Source: Plotosus lineatus (Eukaryota > Chordata > Actinopteri > Siluriformes > Plotosidae). From it: DNA of 64,000 bases. A program made the position numbers and the translations under genes. The DNA is taken from contig CM045734.1 in NCBI GenBank assembly GCA_024760905.1, positions 43,568,064-43,632,063 of the forward strand, given 5' to 3'. Under the pieces are notes generated by a model that was not told where the DNA came from, made no database searches, and was given only the letters and a program-made list of their open reading frames with translations. Positions 36,792-52,300 of the stretch are shown piece by piece (position 1 is the first letter of the stretch; every line of letters starts with the position of its first letter).

Positions 36792-37417
36792 TACTAGAAT
36801 ATTCCTTTTCCACATACCAAATATGATCTAATAAAGTGCTTTGCTTGTGTTTAATTAATAATTTAAATACTTCACACAGCACATCACAGAACAAAAAAGC
36901 ATATTACATACCCAACAGTAACTCCACAATTAACCCATATTTTATGAGTTTCTTTAAACCAGAATAAAAGTTCAACAATATTTTCCCCTAAAGATGTTTA
37001 AGATATCTAAAATATATGTAAATTAGTATAATAATCAAAAAGCAATGTCTTCTTGGCTGTAAATAAGCAATAAATGTAAACAAACATAATTTTTTTCCTT
37101 CACATCATAGCTTTAAATAGAACTCTAAAATATTAAATATACTTTATTAAAATATTCATGTTCAAACCATTCAGGATTTGCTTTACTTAAAAGCTACTAT
37201 AATCCAACTACTAATTTATGGCTTTGGTCCTTTTAGATTTCTATGAAGAGTATACGGTCTAATATAAAGTGCTTTGCTTGTTTTTAATAATTTAAATACA
37301 TTCCACAGCACAGCAAACCAGGGTAAGAGAGCAGACTTTGTGCAACAAAGAACAGAGAATCCGATTAAATAGACTCTATATCCCACACACACCCCCAATC
37401 TATGATTCATTAATTTG

Positions 37418-37750
37418 TGGTATGGTGGTTAGCACGTCCACCTCACAATTAGGTTCGAATCTCGGACTTGGCGAGTGTGTTTGTTTGTAGTTTGCATGTT
37501 CTCCCCATGTTTGCATGGGTTTCTTCTTGGTACTCCAGTTTCCTTCCACAAACACAAAACATGCACATTAAGCTAACTGGCTCTTCCAAATTGCTCCCAG
37601 GAGTGAATGGCTGTATGTGTTGGCCTTGCAATAGACTGGCAAGCTTTTCAGAATGTACCGCAGCCTTTGAACAGTGAAAGGAGGTATGCCATAGCTTTCT
37701 CTTGGCCCTGGTAAGATTAAGCGATTCGGCTAATGAATGAATGAATGAAT
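37418..37750 (+). mobile_element. SINE family C near the POLK 3' end
   Basis: Head gtatggtggttagcacgtcc and body gtttgcatgttctccccatg, ending in an ATGA repeat at 37735-37750, about 100 bp downstream of the POLK stop codon. Confidence 0.75.
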
Positions 37751-37849
37751 TACTTCACAAACAGTCAGCCGACTTGATTGTACCTGCAGTCTGGTGTAAG
37801 AGATACAAACACCAATATGATGAATGTGATGAATACATGATGAAGCATG

Positions 37850-37952
37850 TTAAAATTTCGGATTGCTGTTTGCCTTGAAGAATTTATCAATGGTGTGTCT
37901 TGTGCTGATGGATTTTGTTTTCTTTGGTGGAGGTGGTGGTGATGATCCTCGT
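37850..37952 (-). CDS. polk: POLK terminal coding exon
   Basis: The acceptor ttgaattgcag opens in phase 2 and encodes [15 protein letters not shown], then RHTIDKFFK and a short tail to TAA. The preceding 40 bp exon (38085-38124) has acceptor tttttttgcag and donor gtcagg. The Pro run is not familiar to me from mammalian POLK. Confidence 0.88.
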
Positions 37953-40900
37953 CTGCAATTCAAAGCACATGCATTTATTGGGACTAGTTGCATCAAGAAA
38001 ACAATGTCGAAATATCCTGAAGCTGTGTTCTTATTGAACGGGGCATTCATAGCTACCAAGGCTGAACAAGTAAAGACACCTGACCTTTTGCTCTTTCCTC
38101 TTGCAACAGAGAACTTCTCATCATCTGCAAAAAAATCAACAGGTTTAAAGACCACACAGAAAACGTTCCATATTTGCCAACACATAGCCAAACACATTTC
38201 ATTACTGAATTCTACTCATTGTTATAAAGTATAAATCAGACACAGGGCAACATGGTACTTGCCCAGGGGTCTAAGCACAGTGAGGGTCTCAGTGGGATTC
38301 GAACTCACAACCTCCCGATCATGAGCACAGCACCCTAACCACTACACTACCGGCCCCACGCTAGTGATGGTGGTAATCAGAAAAAAAACGCACAACTGCT
38401 GATGACGATCTAAATGGACACCGATGTGCATGGCGCTGCGTCCATTCTTTACAAACGACAAACTGAACGTGCCCTCCTTCTTCCCAATTCACCGGGTGTT
38501 ACCCTTGTGTTAAGACGTTGTCTCTGTGATCTTTGTGGCTTTTTTTGTCCACTGTCTTGTGGACTTTTGTAACCCTAAGCAAATATGGTTGGTCAGAAGC
38601 GTAAGCCTACTAGTGATAGTAGGTAAAGTCTGTTGGGTTTTTACACCCGAGCCTCATGGCTCATCAGGCCGGTGCTTTTCCCCGGTTTCCATAGCGTGAA
38701 GCGACCAGGAGTTCAACTCCCCCTGGATGGGACGCTAGTCCATCGCAGGTTACCTTCCCAGTATATTTTTACTGGTACCCATTTATACTGCTGGGTGAAC
38801 AGAGGCACGCTTGTGGTTGAGACCTTGCCCAGGGGTCTTAGCACTGTGAGGGTCTCAGTGGGATTCGAACTCACAACCTCCTGATCATGAGCACAGCACC
38901 CTAACCACTACGCCACCGGCCCCACGCTAGTGATAGTGGTAATCAGAAAAAAAACGGCAAGCCATCTCGTTAGAAACCAAGATGGCTATTATCAAGAAAA
39001 TCGATGCTGGTGAAAAACATGTGAATGTTGAACGCTTCCTCCAAATGGCTCCGTCGACCATCGGAACCATCTACAAGCAGAAAGATCGCATCGTAGACAA
39101 TGTTAAAGGTTATATTTGATTAAAATTTATCTATTTGAAATTATTTTGCTTGAATTTAATTTATTTGAAATTAATGTTGAGATTATTTTACAATGTTATG
39201 TTTATAATAATTGATTGGGGGTGTTTTATGAGATACGGTAATGGTATTTATGGATGTATAGTACAGTATGAATGTCATACGTCACTGGAACATACAGTAA
39301 CAACTTACATTTTTTTTCACCTTACGTTTGGCCGTCCGGAACCGAACTAAAACATAAGTCGGGGAGCGTCTGTACATATATGCATGTACCTATATGCCAG
39401 TTGAGGGTTGGGGTTGGGGAATGATCCTACTTTGCGAAATTCGGTGGTCGCGAGGGGATCTCAGTCCCAATTAACCACGGAAAGTGAGGGAATCCCTGTA
39501 TTTAGCACATTTGTCTCACAGCAAGAAAGTCCTGGGTTTGAGTCAGAAACTTGAATGTTGCTGTGTGGAGTTTTGCATGCCCTCCCCATGCTTGCATGGG
39601 TTTCCTCTGGGTGCTCCCATTTCCTCCCATAGTCCAAAGACATGCACCTGATGCTAACCGGCTGTTCCAAGTGAGTGTGACAGATTGTGTGTGTGTGTGT
39701 TGCTCTCAGCAATGGTCTGGCGAGCTGTTCAAGATGTGCCTCGCCTTTGCCCAACTGAGACAAGCATCAGGCTCACTGTGACCGTAGTGAGGATAAAGCT
39801 GTTTGGCAAATGAGTGAATAATTTCAGACACTGACCTTTAGCTTTAGAGTTTGGCTGTGCCACTGGTGGGACGGCTTTTCTAAATTCCAAAAGCACTTCC
39901 TGGTTGAGACACATGTCCACATGACGGTTGAAGAGAATAAGATCATTAGTATCCTGAGGCTGATTGCACACTGGACATAACAAATTGGAGACCTTCGGGT
40001 CCAATGCTTCACTAATAACTCCAACAGGACAAGTATCCTGGTGGAAGGACACAGAACCACACGTGGCTTCATGAGGCACAAGAGAACGTTTTTCACGTGT
40101 TCTTTTGACACGTTTAAAAAATGGTGTTCTAAAATCCGAGTGTGTTTGGTTTTCAAACAGAGGGGAGGAGTTGGTGTTGGGTTTTTCATTTATTTTAGAT
40201 CCTGCTGTCCTGCTTTCTGAGCATAAATCTATGCCATGAGGATGAACACAATCATTTTCTGCTTCCTCCTGTTTGCCCAACGGTTCCTCTTCCTCTCTCG
40301 GATCATTACATCCATTTTCAGATGGGCTCTTACTGTCCACATTGCGGCCAAGACATTTGTCGATATGCTGGTTGAACGAATAGAGATCTTTGGTTTCTAT
40401 TTGATTGAAACACACAGGACATGTAAAGCACTGCAGCAGATCTGCAGACTGAGTGTTAGTTTGGGTCACATATGATCCCGTGTTTGTTGTGGACAAACTT
40501 GGGTCCGCTTTGGCTGCAGTTTCATCAGCATCCGGCTGTTTTACCCATGAGCATGTCAGAGTTCCTTCTGTTCTGACGGTTGCTTTGTGGCTTGCTTCAA
40601 CAAAAGCAGAGTTATTTGTTGAGTCTGATGGTAAACATTTAAATATTTTGTCTGTGTATGCTCCAGGTGTTTTTTTTTGCTCGATCTGCTTTTGCAGCCT
40701 CTTTGCATGGACTTGTTGAAAAAATGATTTCTCCACAATGGATGTTTCTGCTGCAAATGAAGGACTTTTAATCTCGGGGCGCTGTCCTCGTACTGAAGAG
40801 ACACTGGAACCCAACACACTGGCCGTCTCTGATTCGGTTGGCTGGACTGAAGTGCTAGAATCGGATGCTGTCTTCAGAAACCCCATAATGCTTTTTTGCT

Positions 40901-43900
40901 GGGGGTGTTTATCATCAGTACAGATGAAGCCTGACACTCGCACACCTGGTAAAAAGAGGGAAAGAGTGTTATATAAAGATTGCAAAGGTAAATAAAATAT
41001 AAATAATAGCGGACACAAAAAATGTGGCATATACAAAAGCATTAGAAATTAAATACAACACACAAATGGTATTTTATCAACACAGAAAATGTACCACACT
41101 GAAAAGCAAAACCTCCCATTGCTTGCTTTTGGACATACAAATCAAATAACTGGCGATTGTATTTTAGGAATTACAAGTTGGAATATAATGTACAGTGATA
41201 CCTCAGCTCATGAACATAATTGGTTCCCAGAAAGTGTGTGTGAGGCGAAAAGTTCATCTTCCGAACATTTATTTCCCATAAGAAACCATTAAAATGAGAA
41301 TAATCCGTTCCCAGGTCCCCATAAAACATAATTTTCTACTAAATAAGCCTTAAAACTACACAAAAATATACCTTATTTTATGTATAATAAATGTGCTATT
41401 GTATTGTAATTAAAGAAATAAACTGTACTGTATAATAAAGTCGTTTTATTTACCTTTGTGATGGTAGTTGATGGCTTGATGGAATGGAGTGGGAGGAGGA
41501 GGGAGGGAGGGACTTACTGTTTGGAAGGTGTGTTTGGAAACGCCTACTGTTTGGAAACACCCTTAGCCACACACGCACCCTTAATAGCTTCCTTGTTCTT
41601 AAGGATGGTGGTAGACTTAGCGTACTGGTACTGGGACGCTGAGTCACACAAACGCACACCTCGTTCGTGTTTTTCAATGATCTCCGCCTGTGGTGGGTCT
41701 TTTCGGTCCCATAATAGCAAAAGTACACTCAATATGGTCCAAAATGTCTATCAAACACAAACCACTTCCGCATTCAAAGAAAGGGGTGACGAACTGTGAC
41801 ACCATGAGCGCAAGGCCAGCTTCTCGTGGCCGCCACCGTGGCGCTGTTCGACCGCGTGGTTTGATTCGTCTGCCGAAAACTAGTTCGTCAGCAGAGACAA
41901 TATGCTCGCAAATTTAATGTTCTTGAGGCGAAAAGTTCGTGAGCTTAAGCGTTCGTCAGCGGAGGTTTTACTGTATGTTCAAAAGCAAGCCATACATCTG
42001 CACTGCATTTCACTGCATTAAGATACAGGGATCCGAGCGAGGTTTAGAAAAAATAGAGAAAACAGGTTCAGAAATAGAGATATTTAGAGAAATATTTCAG
42101 CCCGGGAGCCAAAGGGGCCACAGGACCCCTGAAGCTGAAAAAAAAAAAATAGCGTAATTCCGCTAAATAGGTGAGCAAAAATAGCGCCAACCCTAGGATC
42201 AGCGATCCAGCGCATTTTACCAGCAGGCCACCACCGCCATTCCATTCCATCAGTGAGCTGCCAAAAAAAGTGTTACAGACTGGAAAGCAAAACCCTCACA
42301 TTGATTTTTTTCATAAAATTCAGCATCATATCAAAAGTGTTCATTTTTTTTTCTGCCAACAAGAAGGTTATGGTTATTGACAGTCACTGAGTGTAATTTA
42401 CTTGCTGTTCTTTCTCTATCTAATGACAGGAGACACTGGATGATGTCAGCAAGGCACACAAGGAACCTACTCATGTAATTCTATGACTTTAACCAGGAGT
42501 CTTAATGACTGCATCAAAATTACTTGTCAAATATATACATGTGTCAAACATATGGCTGCAACTCCATTACACAATCCTAATAACGAAGAGAAATCTTTCC
42601 ACAATATGTGAATTCTAAAAAAGAAAAGAAAATCATCAACATTATAAATTATAATGAATTAAATTTGTACCCATTAATCTCAGTCTTAGGGGTAGAGGAC
42701 CGACATAATCAATCTCAGCTTTCAGGAGGTCCTTAGCAGCAGCAAAGATCTCTTCTTCAGTACACACAGCACACTGCAATGTGAACGCTTTGGTCTTCAC
42801 CTCGAAGTTGACGTTCTTCAGTTTCAAAGTGACAGTTTTGCCCTGTGTGCGTAATAAAAGATATCACGTGTACTGCTGAATTGTAAATGTAGGCCTCACT
42901 TTTAAATTCAACACTGACAGCTGAAATAATAATAAAAATAAATAAATAAAAAAAACCCACTGTGACAGAGTGCTCTCGAGCATATTATATAAATCTGAGT
43001 GATGTGAAAATGTACCTTGAGGCCCTCTCTCTGTAGATCCTTCGCCAAACTGTGACAAAGCTCTCTGCACAGTGAATACTGCCTGTGTGAATCGCTCATC
43101 TCTGCAAATGTCCTGCCAAAGAAAGTGTCAAGGGTAATTTTAGTTCAAAACACTGGGCTTGACGTTACAATTACAGATCATCGAGCCAGTGCATTTCCAA
43201 ATCGTTTTCAGACGCTTGTGTCAATTTTATAACTTTGAAGGAATTTCGAGGTCAGAAATACTGTATGTAAATGCATGTAATGTATAGAGGAACGTTACCT
43301 TTCTGAGCTCATGCTTTTTCTTTCATAATCTCTGTGAAAGAAATTAACAGACAAGAATACTGTAATAAACATTAAAAAACAAAACAATAAACTGCCCAAT
43401 ACGAGTGAATGATTGTTCTTCAATATTCAAGTGAGTGAACGTGAGCAGGTGAATACAGTATATAAATAAATGTGTGTGTTTTAATCTGTGCTACTCCAAA
43501 TCCCAGTTATCCAATTACACAGGTAGAACTAGGGCTGACTTTAGCACATTAGCTCAACCAATGGCCGTTTGCCTGTTTTTTTACTGGACGCCGCTGCAAG
43601 ACATTGTGTCTGCAGCAGTTTTGGTCCACTGTCAACACAGCTGTAATTCACACTGGGAGTGCCTTGCCTGTCACATTTTCTCATGTTTTATTTTTTGCTG
43701 CCACCTCCCTCCCTGCTTCAGGATGCTTATGAAACAAGAAACAGTGTCTCGTGGAAACTAAATTATTGTCTGGAGTGGCTGGAATTACCTGCAGCAACCG
43801 CGTTGCAGCAAGAACACAACACAGCCGTGCTCAACGTGAAAACATGTAAATCCAGATGTGCTTCGTAGATACGCTTTCTTTGGAAAGCAGTCATTTTCAT

Positions 43901-44457
43901 TATATGCTAATTTTTACACAATGGCTTGAAATGCTATCGTGAAGTACAGTATATTTAACATTTAAAATAATAATAATAATAAAAAAAGAATATATTTATA
44001 CTATACATAAATAAAACCTTACTGCAAGATTTTCATACTGTTTGATGGCATTCTACAATGCCCCCTAATGGTTATGGTGTGAAATTTAGTTTTTTGGGAT
44101 TTTTGCATTTCCTCACAATAACTTTAGGGAGATTGTGGCGGCTAGAGAGTGACATGGTAGCATAGCGCTCACATCAAGAAGGTCTTGGTTCAAATCTCAG
44201 AGCCGGGTGTTTCTGTGTGGGGTTTGCCTGTTCGGGTGTCCTCAAAGCGCTCCACAGTTCAAAAACATTTACATTCGGTGAACTGGCTGTTTCAAATTAT
44301 TGTGTGATTGTGAATGGTTGAACGTGTGCTGGCCTGGTAAGCTATTCAGGGTGTAATCTTCCCTTGCCATGTCGAATGAGATGAGTTCTGGCTTTCCTGT
44401 GACCCTGACAGGATTAAGTAAATGAGTGAATGAGTTATGACTTTGGTATTGTGAGGG

Positions 44458-44490
<33 letters not shown>

Positions 44491-44706
44491 GCCAGATAAA
44501 TTCCCCAACATGACCGTTAGGGGGCTCTGTAGGTTCAAGTTAGTGCAATACAACTGCAAAATCAAATCAATACATGTGTATTATGTTAATGTGTACAAGC
44601 TGTGTTGCAGCTTTGGGATTATGTGGAACACTTTTTTAAATATACACATGCAGTTACACATTAATTCACAAGCTTATAATCTTTTTTGGGATTACCGTGA
44701 TCCCAC

Positions 44707-44743
<37 letters not shown>

Positions 44744-47700
44744 CATTCCACAAGCTCAAATTCATGCTTGCATTAATGTGATTCCCATAATCACCTGTAT
44801 ATGTGAGTAGAGCCAAGCCCCAGTGAAATACGGAGGAAATGGTGCCAGGTTGTTTCAGAGAAAAGCAATGAGAGCATCGCCATCTGCTGTCCAAGCTGGG
44901 AACAACTAATAATGCCTAATGCAGCCAGCATTTTCTCAGTCACTTTTCCAATTCCAAAGACCTGCAAAACAAACATAAGGAACATTTTATAGTCCCTATC
45001 CAGCAGGGTTCGACACTAACACTGACACAGTCAATACTTGATTTATTTGTCTGTAATGATTAGGTGCTAAATAAAAAACCTTTCGAACTGGCAGCTCCTG
45101 GATGAAGTCCATCACAGCATTTCTTTCTGGAAGAATTTGGTATTGACCGTTAGGCTTGTTCTTGTCACTGCACACTTTTGCGAGCATCATGTTCGGTGCA
45201 ATACCTATTAGAGTAATGAAATAAAGCCAATTATTCATTTCCATTTTTAGTGGTGTGAACAAATAAAATGCTGCTGTGTTTGTTTTGTTGTATTACCAGC
45301 ACTTGCGGTCAGTGTTGTTTTCTGCTCGATACGAAAGCGCATCTCCCTCACAGCTTCTTCAGGACCTATTCCAAACACCTCCACCTTCCTCACAGAACCA
45401 GGGACAGCAGGAGAGGAATCTGGGCTGTCATCGAATAGCAGAGGTGACAGGGTATTCGTGTCTGCTTCAATACTGGTCTCAAGTTCATTCGTTTCTTTGG
45501 AAGGAAAACAACCAAATAAAAATCAATTCTCAATCAGTTTCCTAAAGCAGAAAGGCTATGCATGTACAATACAGCGCACATTGTGTTTCAGACACATGTA
45601 AAGAAATGCTGTAGAGCAACAATACTTTATATTCTCATTATTAATGATTAAATTAAATGTTTCAGTATAAAAAATGCATTAACACAGTTAAAAGTAAAAA
45701 AAAAATCAAAATCTTAAGTTTCTTGTAGATGTCAACCGTGATTGATTAAATGGGATTTCCTGAATTACAGAATCATAGAACTGTTTTTAATGAGTTATTT
45801 ATTGTTTACCAGGGATCCCAGTGAGGTTTAGAAAAAAATACAGGAAACTGGTTCAGAAATAGAGGAAATTAAATATTTCAGCTGGGGGTCAAAGGGGCCG
45901 CTGAAGCTGAAAAAATAGTGGGATTCCGCTAAATAGTGGAGATCTGGGATCCATGATTTACATAACTCTTGTGCATCAATCTCTTCAAAATGTACAAGGT
46001 GCTTTTAATTAATTGCCAAAACTGACAAAATAGTGGTACCTCACCTTACGAAATTAATCCGCTCCAGAGCCTTTATCTTAACCTGGATTTTTCGTAAATT
46101 GATCCGCATTTTACATGTAAAACGCGTGATTCGTTCCAAGGCCCCGAATACTATCCCCTGAACCCTTAAAAAAATATAAAAGCATAACTTTTAAGACCTC
46201 CTTCTGCTTCAATATCATACCGATGGTACATGGGTTTGGCCATATTCCTTTGCGATATCACTCAACCGCATGCCACGAGCCCGCTTTTTTTTTTCACTCG
46301 CACCGGAAATCACACGCGCGCGCGTGCGTGCATGTGTGTGCGCACGTGTGTTGACCGTGTCTTCTTAGCAGAGTTATAATCTTACAAATGTTTATGGAAG
46401 GTTAAAAGCCTGAGTCAAAAAATAAAGCAAGAAACTCATGAAACAACAGTAACTGTCCTTTACACGAAAAGTATTATGGTAGATGCAGGTCCATAATAGC
46501 CAATGGAAGGGAGCTGCGTCATCTCTCCTAGCCAATGGGAGGCCAGCGGGGCGAGATGTTGGGAGATAGCCAATGGGAGGGCAGCTCATGCATTGTTTGA
46601 TGGCATATTTTATTGTTTGAATGGCGCGTTCGAATGTTTAAATGGCGCGTTTTCTAAGAACTTGTTTCGTATACAGAAACAAAAAATTTTGGAAAATGTT
46701 TTTCGTAACATGGATTTTTCGTTTGCTGGGACTATCGTAAGGTGAGGTACCACTGTACTGTATATAGGTTTCAGAGCTGCCAAAAAGCAGAGCTCCCTTA
46801 TTACTTCATTTACTTGGCAAATATTTCATCGAAACTCTCAAACCCCATACACACCAGGGGTGCCAAATCCTGCTCCTGGTGAGATACTTTTCTAAAGGTT
46901 TCACCTCGAACCCTACTGGAGCCCATCTGACAAATCCAATCATTGCTTTAACTCTATATTTCCAAGTCTTAATTGGATGGTTCACTTCTTCACTTATCCC
47001 TTAACATCCGAGGATGTCATTGGGGCGCCTTTATGGCGAGACTTGGACTGATTTGGTCTGGCGGAGCCCATCCCTCTCCAGGCCGTAGAAACACGCTGAC
47101 GGCTTTACAGCTAATCTTTACGAAAGTCAGCAATGATTCTTTTACATGCCTCTCACCATAGACAGTGAGAGACATGGCCTGCCTTTGATAACCCAGTTAC
47201 CCGCACTTGGGGGGGAGACTGTGACAACCATGTGGGGACTCGAACCCCCAACCTTAGGATCAGCGATCCTGCACCCTAACCACTAGACCACCACTGCCCC
47301 AATTGGATGGTTAGGTCGGCATAATTAGCATTAACGTGAACGTCTTGGGGAACAGAACTGGGCACCCCTGCCATACATGTATCCTACATACATATCACGA
47401 TTAAGTCATAACTTGTTTATAGAAGGAAATAAAGATGAAGTAACAAAAATTGCAATTTTGGTCTCAGCATGTAAATTACACCATTTAGAAACCTTACGTT
47501 GAGCGAACATTTCAATAACACAAAATATCATTAGTTATTTATTCATGTCGCATCATTAACGATGACATAACATCACATGACCCAAATACTATATGCGTCT
47601 AGCTTTCGGCATGACTCTCTCTTAGAAGGATCTTCTTACATTTTTCCTTTTTCGAGGTAAAATTTTCAAACACAGGGTTCTCATGTGCACACGTACGAAG

Positions 47701-49276
47701 GATGGAGGCACGCACGCTATATGTTTTTTCTGGTGTTCCAAAAGCTACTTGATGCGTTTTCCTGATAAATAGTGTATAATCATATATAACTCTGCTATAA
47801 AGTTGTTCAAATTGAATTGAATGAAATAACGACACCCCCAGTGCAGCTAACTGGGCTATCAAAGGCCGGCCATGTCTCTCACTGTCTATGGCGAGAGGTG
47901 TAAAAGAACCATTGCTGATTTTCATCAAAAGTAGCTGCATAGCCGTCAGCGTGTTTCTGCCCTGCGATGGCTTGGCGAGCTGTCCAGTGTGTACTCTGCC
48001 GTAGGATGGGCGCCAGCCTCCCTGCGACCCTAATTAGGATTAAGTGGTTACAGAAAATGAATGAATAAATGAAATAAAGTCAAGATTTAGTTTGATGACA
48101 CTTTGCTATAATACGTTAGCAGGCCTCAGGTTCAGGTTTTGCAGTTTTATATAGTAATAATCTGTATGTTTTACTGAGTATCTTGCAGAACCAATCACAG
48201 CTCTTTAATGGTCACACTTGTTTCCTTCTTTATTTGCTTTCAAAAACCAACAGCCTTTTATGATGTTATTTTTTTTAATTTAGTCTTTTATGTATTACTG
48301 TATATGCTTTCTTTAGTGATAAACAACTTTTCTGTACAATTTAATTCTGCGCTGGAAAACACACTCATTTGCTAAAGCGCTTATTCATACTACGGCCGTT
48401 AGTGCCTATCTCAGCCAACCTTAAAACAGCATGCCAGACCATTGCAGGGCAACCCAAAGTTGCCTAATGTGCATGTCCTTGGACTGTACGATTAAACCGG
48501 TGTACCTGGAGGAAACCAACGCAAGCATGGAGAATACATGCAAACTCCACCTAGAAACGGCCAAGCCTGGGAATTGAACCCAGCACCTTCTTTTTGTGAG
48601 ACGGATGTGCTAACCACTGCACCACCATGCCGCCCTGCTGGAAAACTAATGTTTGAAAATCTAAATGTTTCTGTACTGATTCACTAATGTTAAAACCATA
48701 AAGTAAAAATCTATAACAAAATGTATACCAAAAAAAAAAGGTGCCTAACAGTATCGTATACATAAAATCCTTAATCATCGTACATAGCAATTTTTTTTTT
48801 AATGCACACGTGATCATCATTTATAAATATTTAGTAGTTAGAGAACCTCCTGTGGTCTTCATTTCACGGGTTTGATGTGTTCTCATAGACTCTGGCCAGT
48901 GCTGTCTCTGCTCCAAATGTTCAGTGATGTCCAGATAAGCCTCATCTAAACTCATGGGCAAAAATTGAGGGTCATAGTCGGTGAATATCTCTCGCACCTT
49001 CAAGAAAAAGCACACAGAAATGAAATTAACACTTGCTGCAGGAAGTACCAAACCTTTATACTTTTAGGACTTGGGGCAAACAGTGAAACACCCACAACCA
49101 GCCCATTACCTCTTCACTCACTGCTCTGTATTTGTCAAAATTGGTGGGAACGATGACTAAATCCGGGCAGAGCTTCTTAGCAATGAAGCCTGGCATGGCA
49201 GCACGGACACCGTACCTTCTGGCATGATAGTTTGAAGTGGACTGAAATGGTATGGATGATTAAATATGCATATATG

Positions 49277-49313
<37 letters not shown>

Positions 49314-52300
49314 CTGACCGCCTCGACCCAGTTTTGATGTTAACATTTCAGACCAGTAATTCCAATCCTACTGATGCTGCACCATAACCAAAGCAGATAG
49401 AACAGCATTGTATTATAATTTAGCTGAATTGTGACATGCTACTTATAACCACACACAAAATGAAATGGAATAACAATCCAAAAAGTTAACTCTTGGGTAT
49501 GCTTCAGGGGTAAAACTAACTACAAAAGATCCAGTAGGCTGCAGATTTCTGTTTCAACCATCAGGAACATGTATGAGATGAACTATGAAGTTTTTAGACT
49601 AAATATTTGAGTATATAGTATAGGCAGTGGTGGCCTGGTAGTAAAATGTGCCGGATCACTGATCCTAAGGTTGAGGGTTCAAGCCCCACTCTCAATGGGT
49701 TGTCACTGACCCCCCCCAGTACAGCTAACTGGATTATCAAAGGCCGGCCATATCGCTCACTGTCTATAGTGAGAGGCTGTAAAAGAAGCATTGCTGACTT
49801 TCGACAAGAGTAGGTGTGTTTCTGCACTGCGATGGCCTGGCGAGCTGTCCAGGGTGTACTCTGCCCTCGCCCAGAGTCGCTGAGATGGGCACTAAATAAC
49901 TGAGTATATACATAGGCAGTGGTGGCCTGGTGGTAAAATGTGCTGGAACACTGATCCTAAGGTTGAGGGTTCAAGTCCCACTCTCAACGGGTTGCCACTG
50001 TCCCTCCCAGTGCCGCTAACTGTGTTATCACTCTGCCTTCACCTGGAGTCGGTTGGGATGGGAATGGGTGCCTCCCCGTGACCCTAATTAGGATTAAACG
50101 GTTACAGAAAATGAATGAATGAATAATTGGGTATACAACTGGAATTAGGTGTGGTTGCACTTGGTTGAAATAAAACCCTGCAATCGCACTGACCATTCTT
50201 TCAAAAGAATCTTACTCCACATGATCATAGGGGTCCAGATGCTCCTGTTGGCAGAACCATTTAGATCCCATGTCATTTCCTTTCAAGGCCATCACACTAA
50301 AAAGCCTTGATAAGCTGCATATAGAAAAAGCACCCTATATACAATCCCACCCTATTCACCACGAGGACGACCCACACACCAAATTTGGTAATCATATGAC
50401 GTTCTCTTCCAAATTCATCACGCTAACAAGTCGTACAGACAAAACCCAGTTCTATAGTTTCCATTCACCTTTGGAAATGGCAGCAGGTAAAAAGTGATGC
50501 GAGATAAGGCATAATATACAACTAGGATCCTCACCAGCATACTCATGGACCCCACAGCCATAGGTTTTGTCTTTAGTTCTGGACAGTCTCTCATCTCCAC
50601 AGCAGCATAGAATGCATCCATATCCACATGTACAATAACCCTGTCCAGCCTGCGACTCTTTTCTAGATCAGCAGTCAGCTTATCCACCTACAAAATAGAA
50701 ATGTATAATGCAATAAAATAGAAATAAAAGCACAGCTGTGGCTGACCTTTTTCTGGGATACCTGTGGGACACAGGAATTCTGTGGAATTCAAGTGGGAGG
50801 GTCGTCAAAGTCGTTATTCAACACATGACTAGTAGGGGACAGAAATAGGTCTGAAAATGTACTCTGTCACCCTCTACCACAAAGCATATAGCTTGGGTCT
50901 TGACAAATTAGTGATTCATGGTCTTCCCTTGACATGGGTTCTCTTCATGGAAACTTACTATAGTTTTATGTGTGAATGTGTGTGTGACAGACAGACAGAC
51001 AGACAGACAGACAGGCAGAGAGAGAGAGCGAGAGAGATGTTTTCACGTTAGTGTCTGCAGCCATTATTCCAAGAATATTTCAGGGATAGTGTGATGAGAA
51101 AAAAGTGGGGCAGTGGTGGTCTAGTGGTATAGGGCGCTGGATCGCTGATCCAAAGGTTGGGGGTTCGAGTCCCACTCTCCACAAGGTTGTCACTGCCCCC
51201 CCCCCCCCAGTGCAGCTAACTGGGTTATCAAAGGTGGGCCATGTCTCTCACTGTCTATGGTGAGAGGCATGTAAAAGAACCATTGCTGACTTTCGTAAAG
51301 AGTAGCTGCAAAGTCGTCAGCGTGTTTCTGTCCTTTGCTAAAAGGGTTGTGACAGGAAGGGCATCCGATGTAAAAACCTCTGCCAAATCAAATGTGCGAA
51401 TCAGATGATTTGCTGTGGCGACTCCCGAGTGAAAGGGAAAAAGCCGAAAGGAAGACAGACAGTGTGATGAGAAAAAAGTGGTGAATACAGATGAATAAAT
51501 AATTAAAATTATTTGTCTATTTATCAAAGAGAACATTCAACAAAACTTGCCTGAAATGCAGAATGTAATAATAATAATAATAATAATAAATATATAAAAA
51601 ACATACCTCGGCTTGTGCTTTCTGTATCTGTTGTTCTGTAACGTTAGCTTTACATCGCATCATCTTCTCAATACGCTGGTTCACTTGACGGTCCTTTTTC
51701 AGTTCATTCTCATAGAATCTTGATCCCTGTAAAACAGAAACAAAATCAGACCATTTCAGCACAGCACCATATATAATCCTTCCAGGGTAATGGCAAGTGT
51801 GGAACCTATTTCAACCAACTCTGGGCACATCTCCCCAGTCTATCCTTAGGCTAACACACAAACACAACCATTCACACTCTCATCTAGGGCCACCTGGAAA
51901 AGCCAACTAGCTTATTGTATATGTCCTTGTATTTTATGAGGAAACTGAAAGCACTTGAAGAGAACCCAACAAAAGCAAGAGGAAAACATACAAACTTCAC
52001 ACAAAAGCCCCTTCACCATGCTCAGGCCTCGAACTCAATATCTTCTTCCTGTGAGGTGGTGGTGCTAAACACTATGTCATCATAAGGCATCATTACTGCA
52101 TGTAGTTCTAAGATACAGGCAGTGGTGGCCTGCCTGGTGGTAAAGGTGCTGGATCACTGATCCTAAGGTTGGGGGTTCAAGCCTCATTCTCAATGGGTTG
52201 TCACTGGACCCCCACCCCACAGTGCAGCTAACTGGGTTATCAAAGGCTGGCCATGTCTCTCACTGTCAATGGTGAGAGGCTGTAAAAGAACCATGGCCAT

